DNA of 64,000 nucleotides, from contig CAKMRJ010005745.1 of NCBI GenBank assembly GCA_928212115.1, forward strand, positions 104,457,936 through 104,521,935, in the 5' to 3' direction. The notes under the pieces are model-generated. The model had not been told where the DNA came from. It saw nothing but the letters and a program-made list of their open reading frames with translations, and made no database searches. Numbering within the stretch: the stretch's first letter is position 1; the number at the start of each line of letters is the position of its first letter. This DNA is from Lactuca virosa. Its lineage: Eukaryota > Streptophyta > Magnoliopsida > Asterales > Asteraceae. Shown piece by piece: positions 1 to 11,835 of this stretch. Both the position numbers and the translations under genes were made by a program.

Positions 1-439
1 TGATGTTTCTTGGACCGTGAACTCCATGTGTGTGTCATTTTATGATTAAAAACATAAATCCCTTGACTTATCTTGACTTGTCTTAAGGTATAAAAGTATT
101 GTTTCAATATAAGTGTTCATATATTATAAATAAATATGATTTACAATGTGTGTATATAAAATAACTTATATAAACATGTCCTTAAGGTATTCAAGTTTCT
201 ACGGTATATTTGCTATGATATGGATTTACTTGCTTACGATTGTAGCTTAGGCTTTTATTCGAATAGACCCAAATTATATTGATTCGAAATTACGGGTTGT
301 TACAAGTGATAGGTTGGTTAAAGTGTAGAGCTTCTTGTAACTTTTTAGGGATATAAGCATCGTCGGAATCAGGGTGATAATGAGGAAGCTTTGACCTTTG
401 GAGTAAATTAGGGTTAAGGTGTTAAGGAGTATGCGGAGC

Positions 440-479
<40 letters not shown>

Positions 480-1140
480 GCATGGCTTACTAGTTCTAAA
501 GCCAGTACGCGGGACGTACAAAGGTGTACGCACGACGTAATGATGCGAGGCAGGATCACACCTTCAGGCGCGTATGCGGGGGGTGGCCGGGTGCAATGGT
601 GTATACGGGGTGTACGTGCATCTTAATGAAAACCCTAAGTTTGTTGAAATAACCTATATAAGCTCATTAAGCCTTTAGGGTTGGCCTCTCTACCAGCCTC
701 CACGTCCTCAAAACCCTAGAAATCCTCTCTAAGCCTCCATGGTTGTAATTTAGAGTTCATGATGTGCATTTTTGTGTTTTTGGGTCATTTTCAAGAAGAT
801 GAAGTTTGATGCAAGGATGTGAATCAAGAATGAGCTTATGGATCTAGATTATGTGCTTCATTTCCATCTTGTTTGAGGTAAAAAGCTTTGATCTTGTTCA
901 TTGTTGGGTTAGATCTAGTTTGTATCAGTTTTTGGTTCATTTTGGTCCCAAGTATGAGATCTAGTGGTTTGGTACCACTCCAGTAGCTATGAGTTGCCAC
1001 TCTTGGTGTTTCTGAGGTTCTAGATGCATAAAATAGCATCCTTTAGGGTTTGGAACCCTCCATGCATGAGATTGTGTCCATATGGTGAAAGTATAATGCT
1101 TTATTTTGATGTTGGCTTCTTTTGGGGCATGTAAACTCAT
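1..1140. other. Repeat-rich region, probable LTR-retrotransposon debris
   Basis: No gene is supported here. A stretch around 490-620 is much more GC/CpG-rich than its surroundings and repeats GTACGC/CGTAC-like words, a look common in plant LTRs. It is followed by an AAACCCTAG-containing leader-like segment (about 655-760). I could not place LTR ends or target duplications, so this is called only as probable transposon debris. Confidence 0.35.
441..474. repeat. (TA)n microsatellite
   Basis: An uninterrupted run of about 17 TA dinucleotides. Short reading frames across it translate to Tyr/Ile alternation and are artefacts. Confidence 0.9.
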
Positions 1141-1149
1141 CAAGGCAAT

Positions 1150-1260
1150 CGACCTGTGGAAAAGGTAGGCTACTTGGGAATCTTAAGATTTGTTGGCAGA
1201 ACAATTTCCTAAATTTTTCCTTGAGGACAAGGCCTTTACTGGGAGGGAAGTAATGATACA
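1150..1260 (+). pseudogene. Ty3/gypsy pol C-terminal remnant
   Basis: In the frame beginning near 1169 the plus strand reads ATWES, a stop, then LLAEQFPKFFLEDKAF. This resembles the far C-terminus of chromovirus-type integrases (ATWE...FPxFxLEDK). One stop lies inside. The following 200-300 bp look like the start of an LTR or 3' untranslated tail, but I could not define its ends. It is a short decayed fragment. Confidence 0.5.
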
Positions 1261-2070
1261 ACCCGGCTTAAAGTGTACACAAGGAGGCAAAATGGGTGAA
1301 ACCTCGTGACCCGGAATCAATTGAACAGGAGCAATTTAATGTCGTTTTTGGGATTTGGTTAGACCTACTGGGTCAACAAAGCAATGAGATAATGGAAGGG
1401 TGGGGAGCAGTTAACAAGTTAGTTTCCAGGAGCAGTTGGTGATCATCCCAAGTGTTAATTAGCAGGCTACGTTTCAATAGTTTTTTTTAGTTCAGTAATT
1501 TTATCAATTGTCTATTTGTTTTGGAGACTTTGCCCCTCTCGAATCGGGCCCTTTAATTTCATCCAATCATTTGCTTGTTGTGATTCCGAGATCCTATCAG
1601 TCACCTTAATCGTTAAATCATTGTGAGTTACAGTTGACGCTTATTCTCTACTTGAGTAGTTCAAGATGATATCTAATTATACCAATAAAATGCAATCCAA
1701 AAGACGTAGGCAAAAGCCCATCTATTACTCTTTTGTACAACAAAAAATCTTTACTTTTAAATATTATTTCTCAAATGAAAATCCCAAAATGTAGAGTTAA
1801 TGGATTGGTGGATGTCATAGATTACATGAATGTGTTAAGGGTTTTCTTAGTTTTTGAATCTATTATCTTAGCTTGGCCAAATTTTGTAAAGAACCTACAA
1901 ATAAGGAATGGTGGTAAAAGATATATATGGATGGATTATCTTTAAAGCCTTAAATTTGCACATAATCTACGTTGAGCGTTTCTTATATTAACAATTCTCT
2001 AGAAGGTACGACATCAACTATATTTTGAAAATGAGGATTTCTTGGGATGCTTTAAATCACACAAAGTACA
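1261..2070. other. Intergenic, no gene recognised
   Basis: The first part may be the LTR belonging to the gypsy remnant just before it. Nothing else is recognisable. A 70-codon frame at 1733-1945 has no recognisable domain and AT-driven composition. Confidence 0.4.
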
Positions 2071-2079
2071 ACATTAACT

Positions 2080-3290
2080 ACATTTTAAAAGCATGAGTTC
2101 TTCCAGATGCCATAATTCACACAGCACACGCAAATGGCCAACCATGGTGTTCGAGGCAATTTTGTTGATATTAGGCACTGCCATGATTTTACATGACCAT
2201 CTATGTTCAATCCTTTGTAGATTTCTGAAGAACATCACCACCTTCACATAAACGCAATCTTTGAAGCCATCATAAAAGTGATAAAAACATGTCTCCCACG
2301 ATGGTTGATAAGTAAAGCCCCACTTGCTATTGCCCCCACCAATATAGAACCATTCCCAAACTTCATCTTTGTCTTCCCCATCACCGCCATTTTTACCAAG
2401 AACCAATGGCACTTTTGATTCTTCATCTCCAATACATTTTCTGGTAAGGGGAGATCTGCATAGTCATGAGTTCCTATCGTATCTTGAAGGTGCAAAGGAC
2501 TAGAGTTGAGTGCTAGAAGGGATCATCGCTGATAAGTTATTAAATGAGACATCTAGGCCATTCAGTAAAGTCATTTGAGAAATGACTGATGGTATCTCTC
2601 TAGAAAAATTGTTTGTAGATAAATTTATAACTAAAAGTTTTTTCATATGACCAAATTTCCACGGAACCTCTCCAAGTAAAGCGTTCTTTGGTAAATTCAA
2701 TTTTCCACGAAATCTCTCCCAGTAGAGCGTTCTTTGATAAATTTAGGGCAAGCAGTTCATAAAGATTGGTAAGTTCGTATGGGATTTGTCCAGTAAACTA
2801 GTTGCTTGATAGGTCAATCGTCTTCGACAATCTTAGATTACTAATGAATTCACATTCAGCTTCTTGCTACTCAATCATTGCACAGTCAATACAATCATAC
2901 TACTTATCATCGAAGATAATATGAGCAATAACTTTTGCTTTTTGCCGATGAATTTAAAATTGATGTACATTTCATGGCGGTGAGAATCGTTCTTGAACCA
3001 TGCTCGGAAGATTATTTAAGCATGAGGGGATGGTTCCATCAAGATTGTTCATTGACAAGTCCAAATTTTGAAGATTTTGTAATTGACATAATCGTAAGGG
3101 AATGGTTTCATAGAAGAAGTTAGATCTGAGGATACGAACATACAAACCAGATAAGCTTTCCCCAATCAAGAAAGGCACATTCCCAGAAAACTTGTCGACA
3201 CCCAAATTCAACGAGTTTAAATGCACACAAGTCTTTAAAAGCAAAGGCAATCCAATGAAATGAGTAACCAAAACTGCTGCAGAGACTAAT
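2080..3290 (-). pseudogene. LRR receptor-like protein (RLP) pseudogene, 3' half
   Basis: This is a decayed relative of the intact RLP gene at 30.5-33.2 kb. Reading down the minus strand, 3280-2972 encodes LRRs matching the other gene (FSGNVP, LSGLYVRILRSN, LQNLDLSMNNLDGTIPSCL). The block 2700-2500 matches the last LRRs (NNLSAMIPSSTQL). The stretch 2430-2080 carries the C-terminal tail split over two frames: FYIGGG in one, GALLINHRGRHVF in the next, then VYVKVV back in the first. Stops and frameshifts separate the pieces and the whole 5' half is missing. It retains the juxtamembrane/transmembrane sequence that the intact gene lacks, which is useful for comparison. Confidence 0.85.
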
Positions 3291-3479
3291 ATATCCTCAT
3301 GACCTACTTCTAATTCGTGGAGTAAAATGGGTTCACTTGGGGCTCTACGGCCTTTTAAAGTAAGATACATGGAAAACTGGGTAAACCTTAGAAGTAGACC
3401 GTAATTTAAGCTTATAAGCAACATGGCCTATCTATTCTTTAATCTGGAATAAATTTGGACTTACGAGAAATCACAAGGC

Positions 3480-3955
3480 GATCCTTATAATGCAACACCC
3501 CTTATCTCACCGAGAACTCGAGGTGTTGATCAGAAGTTTCTTGACAGCCTCGTATGATTTTTTGAATTTCACCATCTTGCTTTGCTTCATCTATCAAGTG
3601 TGCCCCTTAAACCGAAATTGGTGTAGATTGTAATAGACTTAAATCCCCTGTTTCCACCCTTCTTATAGTGCATCAACTGCACGGTTCTCCTGACCCGGTT
3701 TATATTGAAGATCAAAATTATAGCCTAAAAGCTTAGCTACCCAATTTTGTTGATCTCGTGAAGTATTGCGTTGTCGCAAAAAAAAACTTAAAGACTATTT
3801 TGATCCGTGTAAACAATAAATTTTGTCCCCATCAAATACAATCTCCAACGTTGTACCGCAAGCACCAAAGCCATGATTTCACATTCATAAGCCGATTTGG
3901 ACAAACATTGATTGCTGCATCAGAACAGCTCCTATTCCCCTCCCAGATGCATTAA
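3480..3955 (-). pseudogene. Ty3/gypsy RT-RNase H remnant
   Basis: The minus strand reads, with interruptions, SKSAYECEIMALVLAVQRW, then LMGTKFIVYTDQNSL, then QQNWVAKLLGYNFDLQYKPG. This is the classic order of the Ty3/gypsy RNase H domain (the catalytic Asp lies in YTDQ). Several stops are present and no flanking integrase is recognisable. It abuts the truncated 5' side of the RLP pseudogene and probably truncated it. Confidence 0.75.
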
Positions 3956-3973
3956 CAATACTTTAATGGAAGA

Positions 3974-3975
<2 letters not shown>

Positions 3976-4036
<61 letters not shown>
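3976..4036. repeat. (AT)n microsatellite
   Basis: Pure AT dinucleotide run of about 60 bp. Confidence 0.95.
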
Positions 4037-4038
<2 letters not shown>

Positions 4039-4316
4039 TTGAGATCGGTTGAGAACTCATATTTTCCTGAGAACCCGAGAACTAAAAGCGGAGCGTTGGA
4101 TCAAAAGTAATTCATTAAGGACATGATCGTTATCTTACCAATCTCATTTAATGTTTACTTTTTTGTGTTATTTAATATATTAATATAAATGTCTAAAAAT
4201 TTACATCATAATTCAAATTTTCAGATTTTTTTAAATATAGTATTTTTGGTTTTTTTTAAAAAATGCAGATTTTTTTATTTGTTTATAGAAAACATGAATT
4301 TTTGAAAAAAAAATTG

Positions 4317-4318
<2 letters not shown>

Positions 4319-4393
<75 letters not shown>
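4319..4393. repeat. (AT)n microsatellite
   Basis: Pure AT run of about 74 bp, followed immediately by the A-rich ACTGCA array. Confidence 0.95.
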
Positions 4394-4395
<2 letters not shown>

Positions 4396-4555
4396 AAAAC
4401 TGCAATTTTTTCGAAAAACTACAATTTGTTTTTAAAAAAACTGCATTTCTTTTTCAAAAAAACTGCAATTTTTCTAATGAAAACTGCATTTTAAAAAAAA
4501 AAACTCTATTTGTAAATAAAAAAACTACACTTTTTTCAAAAAAAAACTACAGAGT
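4394..4555. repeat. Degenerate AAACTGCATTTTT array
   Basis: About seven imperfect units of the form AAAACTGCAATTTTTT or AAACTACA with variable A/T spacers follow one another. They probably arose by slippage. No coding potential. Confidence 0.6.
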
Positions 4556-5415
4556 TAGAGCATTAGAATCGTTTTTTGGTAATACAAAAGCATGTAAGTA
4601 TATCATAATTTGTTTGATAGACTTTTTAATACAGTGCAATAGGCCAACTTAATAGCAAACAGGTGGTATGCATTCTCAAATGCTAACATTTAAGATTACA
4701 AAACCAAAGCATTTTCAACAAACTAACCCTTATCGTTCATGATTGGTGAAAAGCATTTTCCGATTATATTTAGCAATAACTTGAAAGCTTCATGAAAATA
4801 TTGAACAAAAAATCTCTACAAGAAAATAACATATAGACGTGCACACTTATATTTTCATCTCGAGATTTATCCTTCGATGTTTGGTACCATTTGTACAGAT
4901 CATTAAGTACAATTCTAATGATCAAATGAAATTAAAAAAATTAGCAACAATAATAAAGTTAATAAAGAGACATGAAAAAAAAGGAGCAATAAAAAACTGA
5001 TCTGAAATAAGTTTATGAAGATTTAGGATTGTATGAAAGTTAGAACATTCAGCATACCTTCTACATATCCAATGTCCCTACTTAACATCAATTTGATCCC
5101 CATAAAAATTACGGCTCAAGAAGAAGATATTAAGAGAACGCAGTTCCAGCATCCCTCTCTACATCCTTCGCCCATCGTCGCTTTCACCCAAAAAGATAAT
5201 TTATTTGTATCCTATCATACAAATTCAAAAATATAAGAAGAATCAATGAACTAATAAAAAAATTCCACGCTCCGATCAAAGTTACCATAAATCAAGGAAT
5301 TTATATTTGATAATAATTAATTAAAAATTAAACTTCTAAAAATACCTTTATCAAATGATTGGTTCAAAATTAGTCTTACATTCACACAATAACTAAATGT
5401 TATATATGATCCTAA

Positions 5416-5418
<3 letters not shown>

Positions 5419-5472
<54 letters not shown>
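5419..5472. repeat. (AT)n microsatellite
   Basis: Pure AT dinucleotide run. Confidence 0.95.
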
Positions 5473-5474
<2 letters not shown>

Positions 5475-6987
5475 CAAAAAATATAAACTAACACCTACTT
5501 TCACCAATGGAAGACCCATAGTGGTAGACTATTTGGGTCAAAATTATTATTAGTTATTAATCTCAATGATAGTTAAAGATTTTAAGCCGAGCATCATTAA
5601 TTATGCAATATCTACAAGATTGTAATGAGTTTTGTCCACTACTACATGATGTAGGTAATATAATCTGGTTTTGCAACAGGTCTCTATGTTATGAATAATA
5701 CTAGCTTTTTGTTGTAACTTTTAATAAATTAAATTAATACATTAAAATTGAAATAATAAGATTATGCAATCGAGTTAAAAAACCTATTTCTATAACTACA
5801 TGCTATTATGTAAATAAAAGACATATACATGAAAGTTCTAAAAGGTTCTTGTATTATGTAATTGAACGGTTGAACCTATCCTTTTCCACTAATTTTTTTT
5901 TTTTAATTATTTTATTTTAAATCAAACAATAAACTTTTTAGTTTTTAACTAAATGAAAAAGAAAGTAATAATCAATAATATTCAAATTGATATCTTTGTA
6001 GTGATTTAGCTTGCTGAAACAATACATAATTTTGTTATAAATCTCTAGCAGCTAGGTTAACTAAAAACTTAATTTAATGAATTGATAATGAAATAAAAGA
6101 AAAAAAAAACAAGAAAAACAAAACTTATATACAGTAACTATTATGCAATTAAAGTGAAGGTAAACAAAGCTTTCAAAATATCTTTCTGTTAGTAGACCAA
6201 GTAAACTGGCCTAGTTTATTATTATTATTATTATTCTTTTTTGTGAATGGAAGACCGATAGTGGGCACTCTAAATTCCAAAAGACAAACTAGGACCTAAT
6301 TTTGTGAATGGGAGACTCCAAGTGGCAGACTATTAATTTGGGTCAAGTATCATGAATGTTCCAATTGCTATAGGAGTGTAAACGAGCTCAATCCATGCTT
6401 TAGATTGTTAATTGTTACAAAATAAATATTTGAATAAAAACCTTACACTAGCATGGAATTTAAAAAATGAAAATAGGCCAGGTGGAAAATCTACAATTTT
6501 TTTTAATGGGTAAAAATTAAAATTTTTGAAATTTATGATCTACAAAATACTATAGTGGGGAAATTTAGCAAAGACCTCCTTCGGCTGTGAGTAAGTTCAA
6601 CTTCAAGTACACAGACCTCACATATGCCTACAATAATCAATTTAAATTATAAGAGAATGGGCAACAAAGTTTTTGAAAAAAGAAAGAGTTAAAGAAAATA
6701 TTAATTTCATTGTCTATGTATCCAACTAACATATTACAAAGCATGACATGTCAAACAATTAATTGATCATACTCAAAGTAATAAAATTGCATGACTTGAA
6801 TTTTTAGCTTTGGAACTGAAAGTTGCAGTGAGTCGCAACAAACAATATAATCAAATCTGCAAAGCACAAAAATCAAATAGGACTTACTTTCTGAAGATAT
6901 GTGCATAATCAACACTTACTTGTAGGCCATGGAAATAGTAAAGAACTTATACCTATCAACATCTATATACAATTTCTCTTCCCAACA

Positions 6988-6989
<2 letters not shown>

Positions 6990-7049
<60 letters not shown>
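6990..7049. repeat. (AT)n microsatellite
   Basis: Pure AT dinucleotide run of about 60 bp. The minus-strand frame across it reads a Tyr-Ile repeat and is an artefact. Confidence 0.95.
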
Positions 7050-7052
<3 letters not shown>

Positions 7053-7697
7053 GGGCTTGATCGAATCAGACACTTCACAACACCAAAGTAAGAAAATCAT
7101 TTGCTCAAACAATATTAGTCTTTGTTCAAATTTCAATTCATAAAACTCGGGTCTTAAGATCACAAACTGCATCAATGTATTTGGTCTCTAATAATGGCAA
7201 GTCACGAAACAGGACTAAAATCATTGACATTTAGTTACAACTTGACCTTGACATAAGATCAATCTAAGGTCTTTCAAATGAGTCTCTAATAATGGTCTTT
7301 CAAATCAATAACTAGAATTTGTTTGTTTGTTACTCATCGTGTCAAATAAAAACCATTGATTTCATTCAAGTATTTTATCAAACACTTCTTCTACATGTAA
7401 AAGTATAAAACATAATTGAAAGAATTAATCATCTTCATATATCCCCTTACTTCCTAACTCCAAACATAAGATGGATACCATCAAAAACTTGACATCCTCA
7501 TATTTCAAATCATAGAAGAATTTGTTTAATTTCAACATCGATCAAGAAATACACAAAAACAGAAGGAATTTAAGTTTCCTCTGATGCAGACCTACAAAAT
7601 TTAAGACTAATTAAGATGTATTAGCCAAAGAAAATATCATGCATGCTTAACTTTTTAGGTCACTTCCATGTTTTTTTTGCAAGTATCACATCATAAA

Positions 7698-8096
7698 GGG
7701 TGTGTTTGGCACGGAGTTTTTGGAAGCGTTTGGAAGCTTCTAGTTTTTAGCTTTTGACAAAACGCTCTAGTTTAAACAAAAAACTGTGTTTGGCAGTACG
7801 AGCGTTTAGCTTTGAATTTAAACAAAATGCTCCAAATCTAAAAGCTACTTCATGTAGCGTTTAACAAAATGCTACCGAGGTTTTGAAATCAATTTTTATA
7901 ATTACCCTTAAAATATATATTTATATATTTATTTTTTTAACCAATTGTCCTTTTATGTAATTTTATATATTTCAAAAGCTTTCAGCTACTTTTGCCAAAC
8001 ACTCATATAGCAAATAAAAGCTACAGCATCCTGCTACACGCTACACGCTACCCGCTAACCGCTTCCAGCTAACAGCTACTTTTGCCAGACACGTCC
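7698..8096. mobile_element. TIR element (MITE-like), about 400 bp
   Basis: The left end is GGGTGTGTTTGGCACGG. The right end, reverse-complemented, is GGACGTGTCTGGCAAAAG, so about 12 of the first 14 bases agree. Subterminal AGCTACTTTTGCCA and AGCGTTTAGC words recur inside, and the right part has a tandem CTACACGCTACACGCTACC block. I found no clear target duplication beyond AAA on both sides, so the superfamily (hAT-like or other) is open. Confidence 0.65.
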
Positions 8097-8626
8097 AAAA
8101 TCATTCAAAATAACACAAATCCCTACGAATATCACCACAAGTAAAGATAAAACACAAAATAACTTTTTGGATTTTGAAGTCGAATTGGTACCATAGATAT
8201 GCAGAGACGAGATGTTACATGAATTTCAGTAGGGAATGAAGAGAAGGGGGAGCAATTGTTAGAGGAGCTCCAACTGGAAGGAACCGTCGACCGTAAGTTG
8301 GTGTCGCCCAGATGGTAAGTTGCGATCTCCTAAATATGAGTGATTCGGATGGTAAATGACCTAAGGGGGTGCTTTGGATAATTGGATTGTGGAAAGGCAT
8401 CAAATGTTGGTGTCGCTTAGTCACCGGTTCTCCTACGGATGAATTCATTATAACAAAAGGTGTAAGGTGATCCTCTCTCTTCCTTTCTCTTCATAATCGC
8501 CATGGAAGGCTAAATGTTGCCCTTAAAATGTTGATGACAAATTGCTCTTTCGTGGTATCAAGTTACCATATAATGCACTCACAATTTCCCATAACTTTTA
8601 CGCACATGACGCATCTTTGTTGGTGA
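8097..8626. other. Intergenic, partly pre-LINE sequence
   Basis: No gene recognised. The last 130 bp may already belong to the L1 ORF2 remnant that becomes recognisable at 8627. A 77-codon minus-strand frame at 8215-8448 shows no known motif. Confidence 0.35.
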
Positions 8627-8845
8627 ATGGGTAGCATGGTCAAGGATAGTTTCAGCAAAGAAAGGAGAAAGATGGTGGACTCAGGTCTTAAAGCTCAAAA
8701 TATAGCCCTACTTACCAAATGGTGGTGGAGGCTAAAGGTTGACATTGGGAATTTATGGCGAGATTGCATTGTTAGTATACATAATTTCAGAAGGAAACCG
8801 GTTGATTGCATCGTAAAGAAAACAATACAACGTGAGCAACACCAT
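8627..8845 (+). pseudogene. L1-type LINE ORF2 fragment (left part)
   Basis: The frame contains LKAQNIALLTKWWWRLKVD followed by LWRDCIVSIHN. This is the post-RT region of plant L1 ORF2, where a LKxxNxALLxKWWWR motif precedes the zf-RVT domain. It stops at 8845 because a hAT-like element entered at AACACCAT; the LINE resumes at 18838. The two halves are one insertion split by about 10 kb of younger DNA. Confidence 0.75.
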
Positions 8846-9100
8846 AATGGCGGATCCAGAAAGAAAAATCAGGGATTGCACAAATTCTTTAGGGGTTGCA
8901 CTATTAGAAAATTTTTTATTACCAAAGGAAGTTTCCGTCACAAAATCGTCACTAAACTAGTGAATTTACAATAAATTTATAATTATCAGAGTTTGTGATG
9001 GATTTGTGACGAATTAGTGACGAAATTTCGAAAAAAACCACGAAATTTTACATTCACGGGAAAATTAGAGGGGTATCCCGGGCTACATAGTAGCTCCACC
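8846..9100. mobile_element. hAT-like non-autonomous element, split by a retrotransposon
   Basis: The left end AATGGCGGATCC at 8846 pairs with the right end at 18837 (reverse complement CAAGGGTGGAGCTAC). Both sides carry the same 8-bp direct repeat AACACCAT (8838-8845 and 18838-18845), the duplication length of hAT elements. The element is about 260 bp, but its last four bases lie at 18834-18837 because the RKD-bearing LTR retrotransposon is inserted within its right terminal repeat. The interior has no coding capacity. Confidence 0.75.
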
Positions 9101-11820
9101 TGTGACAACCATCAAATTTCGGTCAAGTCAAAGTCAAACAAAGTCAACTAGTCAAACCGGTCAACTCCATTAACCCTTGTATGATAGGGTTTACGTTATG
9201 TAATCACTGTACAATTCGCTATTTTAATGAGAAAACATCATTTGGAAAGTTCATGTGTTTGATTTTCCTTAGCCTTAACAGTGCTAAACAATGAACCAAA
9301 GCGATAAAACACTATTGCACAATCATCGGGATTGTGTAGGACACTAAATCATGGCTTAACGGGGTCTATGGACCTTGCGTTGCGAAGCCGGACACTCAAA
9401 AAGATCACAAACGAAACCTCTCTCAATCTCATTCAAACCCTACTCAAGATTACCTGACGCTAATAGGATCAAAACCCATACACTACGATATAAATTGACG
9501 TTAATAGCAACATAGTATAGTACAACGTTATAACTATAATCAAATTAAATTATGATACCATATTAAAATCAAATCAAAGTATAATGCTCTAATTAAATTA
9601 AAAGAATCAAACTTGAATGCTATAATTAAACTTCAAATCAAAGTAGATTGTTATAATCAAATCATAACCTATCTTTTATAAAACTCCATTTTTATAAACT
9701 TTACATTAAATTTTATAAAACTCTATTTTTATAAACTTTACTTTAAATTTTATAAAACTCTTATATTAATTATGTAAAAGATGCTTGTGTTAGTGGGAAA
9801 TTATGAAGACCACCAAAAGCAAAAAGATTATTCCCATGGTCTCCCACTCACACCTCCCATCCACTTTCCTTTCATTTTTCTCCCAACACATTATTCTCTT
9901 CACCACTTAAACATTCTCTATTCTTTCTCTCACTCTCAATCTCGAAATTCCTCTAAGAAATACTCATATTCCAGCCAAGAACAATCTATTATACTCAAAT
10001 CTTCATCCCTCTTGAAGCATTCATCAAGGTATGTTGTTAAAAGTTTCAAATTCATACAAGAAACAAATTAAATCCACAAAAATATCTAAAACTCATTTTT
10101 TTCATAAACCTGATTTTTCTCAGAATACCATCAATAAAATAAGAAGTTCTGGAAATTTCAGAAAATAACTTATTTTTATTGAATTTCATAATTATTTCAA
10201 TAAAGTAGGGCAATAATTCACATAAAATACTTGTTGCATTCAATAAATTCTGAGAAAATTCTGGGATGACCTGTATACTGATTAAACATGATATATGAAG
10301 TTTCATGCATTTATATTACTTTTTACTATTAATTATGATTTTATTGATTAATTAATAATGAAATATATAAAAAATACTTCCCATAGTCACAAATATCTGA
10401 AAATTATACACTGAGCTCTACATCATGTTATAAAACTATGGTTAATTTTACAGATTTTTTGAGAATCATTTACTATTTTTCCCGAATTTTGTGTTGTTTA
10501 ATCATTAAAATATTAAATAAATACTAAAACAGTTCAGAAAAATATACAAATTTTACAGTAATTCATATTGTATGAAATAATGATTTCCTAATAATTTCAT
10601 AATTTTTCAATACTGTTTACTATTTAAAACTATTTTCCTAAGTATTTAAGCATGTAAAAATGCATTTTAATGATTATTTCATATAAATAATTGTTAAAAT
10701 CTGTAAATAATTATAATTGGGCAAGTTATTATTTTAATAAGAAATTATTAAAATCTGGCCTAAATTGAAAATATAAATTAATTATGCAAAGTAAGTAATT
10801 CAATTTAAAATTATTTAACAAATAAATACCTTAATATTATAATCAAAATGAATTATTGTTAATTCATCTAATATAAGAATATGTGTCTAATTATTTGTAT
10901 TAATACTCCATTCTCGTTTAGCAGTTCCTAAACCAAAACTATTAATTATATTAGGTTCTACGCCATTTTGACCCGAATCGTCTATCGTACGACACACGCA
11001 TTTCGTTTTGGGACTAAAGTGAGTAATCTACCCCATATTTTATAATTTTCAATACTTTTGGGGTGTATCATGTGGTTCTAATATGTTCCAACTTCATTTT
11101 ATTGTTTTATCACAATTGAGACATTGTTGGGACATTTATACGTGAGTCATTAATTGTATAACTATTGTTTGTTTACGCTACATGTACTTGTAGTGCATTA
11201 TCATTTTTAGTCTAATCTCCATGACTATGCCCGTATTCTTGAGGTACGTTATGGACAATAATAGCGCTATTGGGTTGACCACCCCGCCTTGGGACGCTAA
11301 GGTGATTGATCGCACGTGGTTGAGTGTGTATGATGATTAGATGCTCCATCCTATATATATTTATATATATATATATATACATATGTATATATAGGGTGAG
11401 GACTTATTGTTGTTGTTATCATTTGTTAATCAATTTTTGATTTATAAACCGTTATCTCAAATACAATTGTTTGCCGACTTCAAAAGAAAACAAATTTCCA
11501 ATTATAAAGGTTTCAACTTCACAATTTTCTCTACTAAAATTAGATTACTCACCAACTCTCGTAGTTGACCTGTTTTTACCCATGATGCAGATTTGAAGAA
11601 TGAAGTTGATGAAAAATAGGTTGTGCCTTAGAAATCCACAAGACTATTTAAATTTGATGTAATAAATGTTGTTCATATTTGGATTTGTATTTGTATGTTG
11701 TGGATCTTGTTTGCATACTTAGTACTTAATTGAATCTAATCATATTATAACATAGTTGTCATGAGACTTTGAACAATATATCACGCCTCGATCGATTCCG
11801 ACAAGGATCGGGGTGTGACA
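9101..11820 (+). repeat. 5' LTR of element 1
   Basis: Starts TGTGACAACCATC and ends GGGGTGTGACA, immediately followed by the PBS. It shares roughly its first 480 bp with the LTRs at 50-64 kb and then diverges into its own middle. An AT-rich dinucleotide tract lies near 11350-11390. The CT-rich stretch around 9890-9960 is a plausible transcript-leader region. A 96-codon frame near 9781 is not treated as a gene. Confidence 0.93.
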
Positions 11821-11823
11821 GAT

Positions 11824-11835
11824 TGGTATCAGAGC
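11824..11835 (+). other. Primer-binding site, tRNA-iMet type (element 1)
   Basis: TGGTATCAGAGC, three bases after the 5' LTR. This is complementary to the 3' end of initiator methionine tRNA, the usual primer for plant LTR retrotransposons. It fixes the element's orientation as plus. Confidence 0.9.

Larger units (their letters stand above)
4556..7690. other. AT-rich intergenic DNA
   Basis: No gene recognised. It holds the microsatellites listed separately and three dispersed relatives of an AATGGAAGACC...ATAGTGG word (near 3965, 5507 and 6247), suggesting copies of an old short repeat. Frames at 5033-5236 and 6963-7175 have no recognisable domain. Confidence 0.5.

Noticed and set aside
4394..4555. 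CRISPR-like spaced repeats
   Set aside because: The A/T-rich ACTGCA units have no constant repeat length or unique spacers, and this is plant nuclear DNA.
6963..7175. Tyr-Ile repeat frames across (AT)n runs, also at 274-483 and 33502-33708
   Set aside because: They are translations of microsatellites.
9781..10071. 96-codon frame in the element 1 LTR, repeated at 16789-17049
   Set aside because: The two copies differ in frame by a one-base indel, the composition is biased (Ser/His-rich from CT-rich leader sequence), and it lies in the expected untranslated leader of the LTR.
11824..11835. Possible tRNA gene at TGGTATCAGAGC sites
   Set aside because: Only the primer-binding complement of the tRNA 3' end is present. 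No cloverleaf or A/B boxes surround it.
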